Part shown: in pieces, positions 34,950 to 46,489 of the stretch
Numbering within the stretch: position 1 is the stretch's first letter
Layout of the letters: each line of letters starts with the position of its first letter
NCBI RefSeq assembly: GCF_000003855.2
Contig: NW_003101649.1
Location: 144,478-208,477, forward strand
DNA from: Blastomyces gilchristii SLH14081
Lineage: Eukaryota; Ascomycota; Eurotiomycetes; Onygenales; Ajellomycetaceae
DNA: 64,000 nt
Reading direction: 5' to 3'
Made by a program: the position numbers and the translations under genes
The notes under the pieces: generated by a model
Database searches by the model: none
What the model was told of the DNA's origin: nothing
The model's input: only the letters and a program-made list of their open reading frames with translations

Positions 34950-36640
34950 AAGAAATCATGCTCTCATTAAAGCTAAAAAATAAGAAAATAAAAACAGGGT
35001 TATGAACATAATTTAGAGATCATTAAGAAAAAATAAAGAAAACTTATACTCATATTCTCAATATCTGTGACACTTAACCTTCTCATAACTATCAATTTCT
35101 CTCTTTAAAGAAGCAGAGAGTATTATATCTGCAGTACAGATAATTGTTGTATTTAATACAAAGATTATCAGAAATACACAGACTTCAGAGAAGTCAGATA
35201 TCAGAGTATATACAGTTGTAGCAGAGTCTTGAGAACTGATCATCTGTGTATGTGATTAGATATCTCTTATAAAGCTGTGTTCACTTCTTCAGTTATACTG
35301 AAGTATTCAGTCTGAAAACAATTGAGACACAGAGAGAAGACTCATCTGCTCAGACTAACTTCTGTCATGAATTCATGACATTTGCATTATCTTAATTATT
35401 CAGATTTTATAAGTACTCAGAGACTCATCTCTCATTGATAATGAGATTACAGAAATGTGCTGCAGTGTGAGAATCATTGATAGAGAATCTAAATATATTT
35501 GCATATATCTGATCAGAGATTGTATGAGCAGAGAGAAGATAATCATAGGTCTGCAGAGTCATAGAAGACACTGATAAAATCAGAAGCTTTACAAGAACTA
35601 TCAGCTAGAGTCTGTAAGAAATTACTTATAAGAAGACTTACAGTAAAGAGAAGAACTGCACTGCTTAAAGTCAGAGACTGATCTGAGAAAGACATGAGAT
35701 TAGCTACTGATCTGAAGATTGAGTGCAGTGACAGAACTGAGAAGAATGAAGACACTGTCATGAGCAGTGATATTTCTGCTTCATCAGTTAGTAAAAAGTG
35801 ATCAGAGAAGTTACAGAGATACTTATAAGAAGCTCAGCAGCAGTCAGATATTATTTATAAAGATATTGAAATTGAAAAAATTTTTATTCTTGAAAAGTTC
35901 TTAAATCAATGTACAGACATTGTCAGAAATACTCTCTCTCTATTATCTGAGTGAAACACTTCACAGATGAATAAGAATACTCACAGTTTATAAGAATGAA
36001 AGCTGTTATAGAAAAAGAAAAAAGAAGATAAGATTTTATAAACAGATCTGAGATATTTATACTACTCTAGAGAGGTTTGCTTATACTGTGAATAATCTCA
36101 TGAAACAGTCAGATCACTCTAGTAAATAAAGAGTGATTATGAATCACAGATCTGAATCTTTCTATATGACTATAAAGAGTGATTACAGATTATAGATATC
36201 TTGATTCTACAATTCTACAGAGTTGATAAAAGAATGAAAAATTCCTCATAATTCTACAGTGTTAAAGAATAATAATTTATAAGAATGAGTGAAAGATTAA
36301 CTTACAAATACTTCTTTTTAATAAGAGTGATCTTACAGGGAGTGATTCATCTATAAGATGAATCTATGTGATGTTTATACAAGAATCTCATGAAAATGAT
36401 TAAGAGTCAATCAGAATTCTTCTGTATAAAAGATACAAGATGAATCTGTATAATAGTCAGAGAAGAATCTGTAAATTATAAAGAATCTCACAGAATAAGA
36501 AACTGAGTAACAGACTCTTTTCTCTTCACAGTAACAAGGGATTTTTTCTCACTGAGATTTTTATAGATATAAAGAATTTTTAGTGAGTATCACTGCAGTG
36601 CTGAGCTGATTCTATGAAGTCATTCAGTGAAAGGCTTTAC
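34950..36640 (+). other. Extra region between pol and the 3' LTR of LTR-B
   Basis: A 1.7-kb stretch not expected in a minimal chromovirus. A degraded plus-strand frame can be followed from about 35780 to 36640 with long coherent pieces (IEKIFILEKFLNQCTDIVRN near 35870-35930) and a half zinc knuckle (VCLYCE-SHETVRS at about 36076-36115). Minus-strand frames also occur (35761-35543, Ser-rich). I cannot name the product. Confidence 0.4.
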
Positions 36641-36667
36641 AGACAAAGTCTTAGAGAGGGAGAGATA

Positions 36668-36925
36668 TGTAAGAAATTCTGCTTCTCACAGATTCTTTAT
36701 CTCTATTTCTATCTCTTATATAATTAATAAGGTTAGCAGCTCTTGGCTACATACAACTATATAGACTGGAGTTCATGAATACTATTCATAACTCAGCTTG
36801 AATACTATTATACATTTAATCTCTATATTTTATCTTTCTACTGTGAATACTTCTAGTAGTTAACAGTATATATCACGCCAAGCTGCAAACACCTGAATAA
36901 TCGCCTGCGAGCACTTATTCTTACA
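36668..36925 (+). repeat. LTR-B 3' LTR
   Basis: 258 bp, the same length as the 5' LTR. It is followed by the duplicated caact and then LINE L4. Confidence 0.9.
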
Positions 36926-37134
36926 CAACTTTAGACTAAATCAATATCATCTACATAACTTGAAGATCTCACTATTTTCATATCTCTATTCTTGAATAGA
37001 TATGCAGTGTATATTACAAATAAAATGAGTGAGATGAAGAATTCTTACAGTACTTCTATTTTTATCTCAATCTTATCTTATTTTATCTCATCAAAGAATA
37101 GTTGTATAATTCTTTTAGATATAAAGCAGTTAAC

Positions 37135-37329
37135 TTATTTTATTAGAGAAAGTGACAGTTTTAACATCTTCAAAGTCTGAATCATCTTTGACTTTGAAAC
37201 ATGATTAAATGTATCTTTCATATCAATAAAAACTGCAGTTGAGACCAGATCTTCATGCTTTACTATTTGAATATCGTGAACAACTGAGAGAACAGTGTCA
37301 CTTACAGAGCATTGTTTTCTATCTCTCAT
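37135..37329 (-). pseudogene. LINE L4 reverse transcriptase, motif A segment
   Basis: Open minus-strand stretch reading DTVLSVVHDIQIVKHEDLVS, then AVFIDMKDTFNHVSKSKMIQ. This is RT motif A of a Tad-type LINE with the catalytic Asp retained (FID). The same region in L7 (62840-62990) reads FINI, Asp to Asn. Confidence 0.88.
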
Positions 37330-37511
37330 TTATTCACTGAATAGAAGAGAATCATTAATAGAGTTTATAAAAGATAGTCAAGTAGCTATTATCTTTTCTA
37401 AAACCTTTTCTAGAGAGTTCAATAGAGATATTACTTTATATGACTTAGGAATTGAAGTTTTTCTATTAGGTTTTGCAAGAATTACTTCAGTGACTTCTCT
37501 TCAGCATTCAG

Positions 37512-37982
37512 ATACAAGAATACACAAAAGACAACCGCTTCACCACGAACTCGCTCGATTTTTCGAGTAAGAACCCGCCGATAGATCCATCGAAAAGCCC
37601 TCGATCATACAAGCATTTTAACCCCATCGCCGACCGCATATCCCGTGTGGTGGTGGAGTTATCCAGCCAAATGTGAACCAGATGTTGTTTGAAACTCCTG
37701 TGTGGGATTATACCCTGTTCACCCCTACCACACCACAACCCCGGGCCAAATTGCCGTACAAATTGTAAGGTGAAGAGACCTCATCATATGTATCAATCTT
37801 CTCCATTTTGGAAGATCCCTGATCTGTAATTGTGGAGATATCTGAGAAGTGATCTCTGTGAAAACCCCATCTATCTTTGATGTTCCAAAACATCAACGCC
37901 AAGTCCCACCCTCGTATCGCCCTTCTCAATCTGACTCATTCTCAGTAGAAAAATACAAAAAGATACCTCAGTAACAGCATTT
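37512..37982. repeat. Repeat R, copy 2
   Basis: GC-richer than its neighbours, with several intact CpGs (ccgcttcaccacgaactcg, cgaccgcatatcccg). It is homologous to 6875-7345. LINE L5 inserted in it, leaving agtaacagcattt on both sides (37970-37982 and 39722-39734). R resumes at 39735 and ends near 39785. Both strands have short open frames, none recognised. Confidence 0.6.
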
Positions 37983-39721
37983 ATTATTATTATTATTATT
38001 CTTCAATTATAGATGTATATAGTCAGAGACTATAACATCTACCTGAGAACCTTTAGTTCTCAGAGTTTTTTCTATATCTATAGAGTCAACTATTATACAT
38101 TTATCAATTTCAGATATGCAAAATCAGAAAATTTCAGCTCAGAATATAAAAACTGTTTACAAATTACAGTATTTCAACATCTTTTAATACTTTGAAATCA
38201 TTTGAAAATATCATGACAAAGGAAAACAAAACATAGTCTTAAAGATAGACACATTAAATAGATAGATAGAAAAGAATAGAAAGAAATAAATACAGTAAAG
38301 AGAGACTATAACAAAATAAAAATATTAAAAGATAGTATATAGCTATTTTAACAGATTATATCTAATCAATTTTCATCTTTTCATATTCAGATACTTCTGA
38401 ATTCAGTTATTTTCTTATAGCTGCTTGAGTTTCTGATAGAAAGTCTATTAAGTATTTAATTTCTGTCTCAGTTGAGAATAAGAATCTCATATTTAATTAA
38501 TTTAAATCATACTTCTTCTTCAATCTAACTCTGAGACTATTGTATAATGCATAATGTATTATAATATACTCAGGATTTGCATTTGCATTGCAGAATAAGC
38601 ACTCTATTGAATCAAATCTATCATCAAATCTTTGTATATAAGATTTGAAATAACTATGTTCTAGTTTCAGCTGAATTATAGATGAGAATATTTTCTTTTT
38701 ACATTTAATTAAACAAGATTTTCACTTTGATTTTATCTCAAATCTTGAATAATGTATACTCTTGTTTTGTTTCTGCCAGCTCTCATTTCACTTATTTAAA
38801 CAAGATTCTTTTATCTTTCTCTTTATGAAAGACCAGGACACTGTTTTTTGAATAGATCTGCTTAATTCTGAATCCTTTTTTACAGGTGAATCAGTCAATT
38901 CATTGTCATGAATATTCATATGAGCTGGAACTTAGTGTAAATGAATTATCAGTTTTGATGTTCTTCTTTTTTGAATTCTCATAACAGAGTTTAAAATCAG
39001 TTCAAGATTTATTTGAGTATTATGAATCTGACTATTTCTAAGTCTTTTTAAAGCATCTTGACTATTAGAGAATATTCATATCTCTTTCAAACTATTTTCT
39101 CTTTTATAAGATTTTATTTCAATGAGTTTGAAAGCTTTCACTATTACAAATAGTTCAGCATCAAAGACTTCAGATTCACAGCCTAAATTCCAGAAATCTG
39201 AGATAAAATTGATATTATCTTCAGTATAAGCAATGCCTGTGTCTAATCTATTCAAATTCTCATTTTTTGAGCCATCTGAGTAAATCAGAATAGAGTCTTT
39301 TATATTAATTGTAGAGCTCTTCTTCAAATACTGTTCATATTCTCTCTCTTTAGATAGTTCACTTATTTGTAAGTCTATGAGGGATTTCAGCTTATCTCTT
39401 CAGAGAGATATCTTCTCATGATTAATTTTCTCAACATTTAATGAAGAAAATTGATTTTTAATAAGTGAACATAGTCTATACAGTTGAGAGAGCATTTTCT
39501 TTAAAGTATTATTCTCATTTCAATCAAGAAATCTATTTCAATCCAGTTCATTTCCTGAGTTAATTGATGAAAATGAAGAAGAGACTCTTTCTCTGATTAT
39601 ATAATTTGAGCTCATCTTCATAACTCTCAGAGCATAGTTAATACAGGCTTTTTCAAATTGAATAGCAGGAGGTGAGATTGAAGCTTTCACTTATATTGCT
39701 TTAATAGAAGTTGATTTGAAT
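37983..39721 (-). mobile_element. LINE L5: 5'-truncated Tad-like LINE
   Basis: The minus-strand copy runs from the (TAA)n tail at 37983-38000 through the 3' UTR, Cys/His region and RNase H to the post-RT linker near 39720. The 13-bp duplication agtaacagcattt is perfect. The RNase H part (39327-39076) stays open: SILIYSDGSKNENLNRLDTG with the first catalytic Asp, and EVFDAELFVIVKAF with the Glu. Confidence 0.93.
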
Positions 39722-42700
39722 AGTAACAGCATTTGATACATAATCAGCAGACAACAAGTTAACAGCATATCAACAACTATAGAGACGAATTTTGATGCTG
39801 AGCGAAAATATGTCATTTCTCATTCAAGCTACTACTGCTTTCTACCTCAAAAGTCTGAGATAAAGTCAAGAGTAGTGATCTATGAAAGAAAGAGATCAAG
39901 ATATCAATTTAATCTAAGATTTGATATCATGTCTGACTCTGATATTCTGATGTGTGATGTTATAGATAAAGAGAATGAGTTTAATGCTATACAGCTCATA
40001 AATATCTATAATGAAAAGTCATTGAAGAAAAATAACAATATCTGAACAATTAATAGAGAGTTTCTGAATATAACTTCATTAAGAAACTCTATAATTGCAG
40101 AAGATTTTCATGCACATCATCTCTGATGAAACTCAGAATGCAAAAGAGCAGTAAGAGCTGATAATATAATTGAATGAATCTTTGAGCATTCAATAGATTT
40201 AGTTAACAAGTGTGATCAACAAACATTCTTTAGAAAAGATATGAAACAGAAATCTATTATAGATCTAATCTTTGTATCATAAAATCTAATGAAAAAAAGA
40301 CTTCTAAACTGGTTTATCAATTCAAATGAGACATCAGAATCAGATCATGAGATTATTCAATTTAATATTGAACTGAGTAAAGAATAAATGAGTGAAAATC
40401 CTCTTCTCTTCAATCAGTTTAACTTTGAAAAAGCTGATTGAAAGGCAGTTGAAGAAAGTATAAAACTATTAAAATCTGAAAGACAGAGTGAGCTATATTG
40501 AAATTCTGATCAAGATATCTTAAATGAAATGCTTAAGAATGGAGTGAAGCTCATTACATCTATTATTCTAATAAGTGTTAAAGATAATATTTCAAAGAAA
40601 AAGTCTTCTGAGTATTCAAAACCTTGATGAAATGAGAATATTATATTTAGAAGAAAATAATTAACTACTACTAGAAGAGATTGAAAGACTAATGTAATTT
40701 CTAATAAAGAGTTCAAAACTGTCAGAAATGAATATTTTTCAGATATTAAAAGAGTTACAATAGACTGCTGAAATAAATTTCTTAAAGAAGTATAAGAAAA
40801 GAAAGTTTTTAAAGCTTTTAACTATACTAAAACAAGAAGTGTAGCAAAACTTTCAGTCTTAAAATATAAGTTTCAGAATGAATTATATACAGCAAACTCT
40901 TTTGAGAAAAAATGTCAAGCTTTTATAGAAACTCTCTTTCAAAACTCATCAGATTCAGATTTAGAGAAAGAGAATATATCACTTCTTAACTATATTGATG
41001 AAAATGACTGAGAATGGCCTGATCTTATATAAGATGAATTAGAGTCAGTTATCTTCTCAAGTTCTGTTAAAACTGCTGCAGAGTCTGATTCAATTAATCA
41101 CTTAATTATTCAAAATACATACTTTCACTTAAAGAATGAATATTTTGAGCTCTTTTTAAATCTCTTGAAAAATGAATATCATTCTGAATACTGAAGAGAA
41201 GTCACTGAAGTGATTCTTATAAAATCTAATAGAAAAACTTCAATTTCTAAGTTATATAAAGTAATATCTCTATTGAACTTTCTAGAAAAGATTTTAGAAA
41301 AGATAATAGCTACTTAACTATCTTTTATAAGCTCTATTAGTAATTCTCTTTTATTCAGTGAATAAATGAGAGATAGAAAATAATATTCTATAATTGACAC
41401 TATTCTCTCAGTTATTCATAATATTTCAATAGCAAAGTATGAAGATCTGATCTCAACTGTAGTTTTTATTGATATAAAAGAAGTATTTAATCATGTTTCA
41501 AAGTCAAAGTTAATTCAAACTTTGAAGATGTTAAAACTGTCACTTTCTTTAATAAAATGAGTTAACTATTGTATATCTAAAAGAATCATACAACTTTTCT
41601 TTGATGAAATGAAATAAGACAAGACTGAGATAAAAATAGAAGTACTGTAAAAATCTTGAATCTTATTTATTTTATTTGCAATATACACTGTATATCTATT
41701 TAAAAATAGAAATATAAGAATTGTGTGATCTCTAAGTTATATAAATGATATTAATCTAGTCTACAGCTTAAAAACTATTAAAGATAATTTAAAAGTGATT
41801 GAAAAAGCGGCAAAGAAAATCTTTATTAGAGTAGATATTAATTAAATTCAATTTAATATAAATAAAACTGAGTTAATTCATTTCTTTTCTAGATTCAATG
41901 AGGAAGAACTATCTCTAACTCTTTTAAATAGAGAGATTAAACTCAGTATAAATGTCAAATGATTAGAAGTATGATTAAACTCTAAGTTGAATTTTAAATA
42001 TCACATTCAACAAAGAACTGTCAAGGCAGAAAGACTATCAAACAACATAATCAGACTATTAAATACAGAGAGAGGTCTATTCTTCCAGGCTGTGAGACAG
42101 TTATATATAGTCTGTATTATCTCAGTAGCTGATTATAAAGTTCAAGTTTAATAAAATAATTAAGAGAATTTCACTGAACTTTTTCAAAGTCTGTAAAACA
42201 GAGCTTTGAGAAGAATTCTAAGCATATTCAAATTATCTTCTATTAAAGCAATGAAAATTAAAGCTTCAATTCTCTCTTCTACTATTAGATTTAAAAAGGC
42301 CTGTATAAACTATACTCTGGGAGTTATAAAGATGAGCTTAAATTATATAATCAGAGAAAGAGTCTCTTCTTCATTTTTATTAATTAACTCTGAAAATGAA
42401 CTGGATTAAAACAGATTTCTTGATTGAAATGAAAATAATTCTTCAAAGAAAATATCTTCACAACTGTAGAGACTATACTCACTGATTAAAAATCAATTTT
42501 CTTCTTTAAGTGTTGAAAAAGTTAATCATGAGAAGATATCTCTCTATAGAGACAAGCTTGAATCTCTTATAAACTTATAAATAAGTGAACTATCTAAGAA
42601 GAAAGAATATGAATAGTATTTAAAGAGAATTTCTACAATTAATATAGAAGCCTCTATTCTGATTTATTCAGATGACTTCAAAAATGAGAATTTAAATAGA

Positions 42701-43252
42701 TTAAACACAGACATTGCTTATACTGAAGATAATATCAATTTTATCTCAGATTTCTAATATTTAAGCTGTGAATCTGAAGTCTTTGATGCTGAACTATTTA
42801 TAATAGTAAAAGCTTTCAAACTCATTGAAATAAAATCTTATAAAAGAGGAAATAGTTTGAAATAGACATGAATATTCTCTGATAGTCAAGCTGTCTTAAA
42901 AAGACTTAGAAATAGTCAGATTAATAGTAATCAAATAAATCTTGAACTGATCTTAAACTCTGTTTTAAAAATTTAAAAGAGAAGAATATCAAAGCTGATA
43001 ATTCATCTACATTAAGTTCCTGCTTATATAAATATTCATGATAATGAATTGACTGATTCAGCTGTAAAAAAGAGTTCAGAATTAAACAGATTTATTCAAA
43101 AAATTGTGTCCTGATCTATTATAAAGAGAAAAATAAAAGAATCTTGTTTAGATAAGTGAAATAAAAGCTGGCAGAAATAAAAGAAGAGTATACATTATTT
43201 AAGATTTGAAACAAAATCTAAGTGAAAACCTTGTTCAATTAAATGTAAAAAG

Positions 43253-44326
43253 AGGCCTGGTGATATAGTGATTAACTACACTATTATGAAGCCTCAATTA
43301 ACAGCCTTTCCCTCAGTGAATGAATGTCAAGAGAGAGCAGGTTTGAATTCTGCAAGAGTCATCTTAATCACAGCTTTCACTGTTAAGTTATAAAACAGTA
43401 TCAGAGATCCCTGGATGCACTATAGTGAATCATTGTCAAGCTTAAGATGTTCATTTCAGAGGTTCTCAGATACTAATTCTCACTGATCTTACAGTTAACA
43501 GTCTCTCAGATGCTTCAAGTTAGATCAGTACTATAGTGATTGAGGTCTAGAATGCTCACAGAATAGTGAATCATTATCAAGCTTAACTGGCCAGATCTTA
43601 TCTTCTCTACTCTAGACACTTACTTTCAGAGAATTAACATTTAAAAACTATTCAATTAGAACACTCTGAGTCTAGCAAGAATCTAGATGAGATGAGATCT
43701 AGGCACTTTTAATAGATGATTAGTGCAAGCAAGACTGTGATAATCAATTAATAAGCTGAAATGCTAAGATTGACAGCTGAAAGATTAGAGATTTAACTAG
43801 AATTGAGTAGTTCTGATGTTATTTTTAGTGAGAATCTCACTTATAAGTAAGCTAGTTATAGAAGCTAGCTGAATGATGATTCTTTAGAGAGAATAATAAT
43901 CTCTGAAGCAGGTCTGAGAGAACAGAGACAGTAGTCAGTTATATAGAGTGTTAAAATATATATATAGCTTAAGATATAAACTGCAGAGATCTTGTTCTAT
44001 AAATCTCTCTTTACTTTATCTTTTTCTTTCAATTTCTTTCTATCTATCTATTTAATATATCTATCTTTAAGACTGTGTTCTCTTTTGTTTCATCATGATA
44101 TTATCAAATAATTTCAAAGTATCAGAAGATATTAAAATACTGTAATTTATAAACAGTTTTTATATTCTGAGCTGAAATTTTCTGATTTTATATATGTGAA
44201 ATTGATAAATGTATAATAGTTAACTTTACAGATATAGAAAAAACTCTGAGAACTAAAAGTTCTCAGATAGATATCATAGTCTCTGACTGTATATATCTAT
44301 AATTGAAGAATAATAATAATAATAAT
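43253..44326 (+). mobile_element. SINE-2: tRNA-headed retroposon ending in a LINE 3' UTR
   Basis: The unit is flanked by aaatgtaaaaaga (43241-43253) and aaatataaaaaga (44327-44339), and the LINE coding sequence continues across it. The head (about 43253-43375) has an A-box-like tggtgatatagtgatta and a B-box-like ggtttgaattc. The middle (about 43375-44002) is unique here and contains a near-repeat (agtgaatcattgtcaagctt at 43421 and again at about 43568). The last roughly 324 bp (44003-44326) match the 3' UTR and tail of the LINE, as seen downstream in L6 itself (44725-45052) and in L2 (6045-6380). Confidence 0.8.
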
Positions 44327-44339
44327 AAATATAAAAAGA

Positions 44340-44626
44340 AAATATTCTCATCTATAATACAGCTGAAACTAGAATATGACTATTTCAAATCTTATATACA
44401 AAGATTTGATGATAGATTTAATTCAATAAAATGCTTATACTGCAATGCAAATGAAAATTCTGAGTATATTGTAATACACTGTGCATTATACAATTATCTC
44501 AGAGTCAGATTGAAAGAGAAGTATGATTTAAATCAATTAAATATAAGATTCTTATTCTCAACTGAGACAGAAATTAAATACTTAATAGACTTTTTATCAG
44601 AAACTCAAGCAGCTATAAGAAAATAA
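44340..44626 (+). pseudogene. LINE L6 ORF2 C-terminal Cys/His region
   Basis: Open frame reading QLKLEYDYFKSYIQRFDDRF, then CLYCNANENSEYIVIHCALY, a CX2C...HX2-4C type cluster typical after the RNase H of Tad-type ORF2, then FLSETQAAIRK before a stop. Its N-terminus in the open frame is formed by the SINE-2 tail and is not original. Confidence 0.8.
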
Positions 44627-45052
44627 CTGAATTCAGAAATATCTGAATATGAAGAGAAGGAAATTGATTAGATATAGTCTGTTACAACAGCCTTACACTC
44701 TCTTTTAATAATTTGTTTTATTATAGTCTCTCTTTACTTTACTTTTTTCTTTCTATTCTTCTCTATCTATCTATTTAATGTGTCTATCTCTAAGACTGTG
44801 TTCTCTTTTCTTTTTTCATGATATGGTCAAATGATTTCAAAGTATCAGAAGATGTTAAAATACTGTAATTTGTAAACAGTTTTTGTATTCTGAGCTGGAA
44901 TTTTCTGATTTTGTATATCTGAAATTGGTAAATATATAATAGTTGACTTTATAGATATAGGAAAAGCCCTGAGAACTTTTAGTTCTCAGATAGATGTCAT
45001 AGTCTCTGACTGCATACATCTATAATTGAAGAATAATAATAATAATAATAAA

Positions 45053-46489
45053 GAGAATTGTTTTCTCTCAACTATAAAAGATTGAGAATGACATTCTCAT
45101 CTATAATATTAACAGTATAATGAAGCAGACTGCTTTCTTTGAAGATTTCTTCTAAGTCTATGATAACATACTTCACTTGAATTATGTTAAAATAATGATA
45201 TTTTATTTCATCAGTAAATTTTATATAATCTGATAGATCTATCTTCTTTCAATTCTTTATTAAAGAAAAGAAATAGAATATGAAGTTAATATCTATCTCA
45301 GAGTTAACTAAATATTTCACAGATATCTTCTTCTTCAGAGTATTTATTATAATTATCACATGAACTCAGAGATATAAGAATTATTAATTCTTTATTTCTT
45401 TCTCTTCTTTATCTTCTACAGATACATTTGACAGAAGAAGAGTTAATTTTAAGAAGATATCTTCTAAATTTCTTTTCTTCTTTGACTTCTTATAATTATT
45501 AGTATAGTAATCACTAGCTCTGCAGTTAAAATAGAGATCTTTATCAAGTCTTTTTTAATATTTCTTTACAGTAAGTGAAGAATCAGAATACTTGAAATTT
45601 TTCTTGTTATTATATGCACTGAAGCTGTCACAGTACTATTTAGATTCTATTATTAATTACTTAGAAGAGATCTTATTAGTCTTTTTCTCAAAGTATTAAT
45701 TATTCAAATAAATCTGAGAAGTCAAGTTAATAAGCTTAGTGTAATTAATTAATGAACTCTGATACTGTGATATTATTATTTACATCTTTTAAGTCCGCTT
45801 TGTAAGATAAAGCTATATCTTTAATTAATTCAAATTATCAGTTAATTTCTCTCAATATTCTTCAAATCTTGTATTGAAATCAGAAGATTTCTTATCATTA
45901 AATTAATATAATGAGTTGAACTACTGAACTGCTGTAAAGCTACAGTTATAGTAATCTCTGATCTGATTCAGTAGAAAGTCTTTGAATTCTTCTCAAGTTA
46001 TAATAGTATTAATATACTTAAGCTCTCTCTTCTTAATAGTTTAAGTAGATACAGAGATATCTTTAAGAAGATTAACAGTATATATTACTTATATCTCATA
46101 AGTATTAAACTGACTCAGATTAAGGCAGAATTTTTATTCAAGAATACAGATAAAGTTATGAAATTCAGACAATACATTTTTCTTATAATTTGAAGAATGT
46201 TCAATCTTAATCTTTCTATTCTTATAATAGATATAGAAGTATAGAGGCCGCAGCAGTGATAGAGTAGTTAAAGAAATCATACTAAAATATACAGTAAGTT
46301 CAGAAATCTCAGATTTCTGTCAGAGTAAAGATGTACACACTTTAAAAAATGATATAAAGTTTCTTTCAGAGAGTAAGATTAGATTAATCTCAGTATAAGT
46401 GTATAAAATTATATCAGTCTGTTAATAGAGTATGACTGATTCAAACTTACAATCGGATTAAGTGATTTAAATTATAATATAATAGAACT
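45053..46489 (-). pseudogene. Degraded LTR-D gag and leader
   Basis: The minus-strand frame shows Gag-like sequence (DLSDYIKFTDEIKYHYFNII near 45230-45170) and a broken knuckle (LYFNCRASDYYTNNYKKS at about 45530-45470). It lies just inside the LTR at 46490-47411, the expected place for gag of a minus-strand element. At 46243-46300 a short gaggccgcagcagtgatag sequence resembles a tRNA A-box region, but no clear B box was found. Confidence 0.5.

Larger units (their letters stand above)
24228..36925 (+). mobile_element. LTR-B: Ty3/gypsy chromovirus, split by LTR-C
   Basis: The two 258-bp LTRs (24228-24485 and 36668-36925) have TGT...ACA ends. The duplication caact flanks the element (24223-24227 and 36926-36930). 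LINE L4 continues on both sides. Own sequence is about 6.9 kb after removing LTR-C (26273-32024). Gag, RT, RNase H, integrase and chromodomain follow in order on the plus strand. An extra 1.7-kb region lies before the 3' LTR. Confidence 0.92.
13709..37511 (-). mobile_element. LINE L4: one LINE split into three parts by LTR-A and LTR-B
   Basis: The pieces on the minus strand are 13709-15674 (tail, 3' UTR, Cys/His region, RNase H, post-RT linker), 23980-24227 (end of RT) and 36926-37511 (RT including motif A). When the LTR elements and one copy of each duplication are removed, the three pieces join colinearly with L6 (about 41180-45052). The total LINE sequence is about 2.8 kb, 5' truncated near 37511. 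The left end is the (TTA)n tail, but no convincing target-site duplication was found around the whole LINE. Confidence 0.85.
39786..45052 (+). mobile_element. LINE L6: nearly complete ORF2 with 3' UTR, carrying SINE-2
   Basis: Plus-strand order is APE-type endonuclease (39800-40280, DFHAHHL--NSECKRAVRADN near 40110-40160), RT (about 40400-42180, motif A region FIDIKEVFNHVSK at 41465-41510 with Asp retained), post-RT linker (42206-42409), RNase H (42655-43060, YSDDFKNENL), Cys/His region (44330-44620, open), 3' UTR and (TAA)n tail ending at 45052. SINE-2 splits it at 43253-44326. The YIDD box reads YINDINL near 41735. Confidence 0.92.

Noticed and set aside
46243..46489. A third tRNA-derived SINE
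   Set aside because: An A-box-like start is visible, but no B box at the right spacing, no tail and no target duplication. Left as part of the LTR-D leader.
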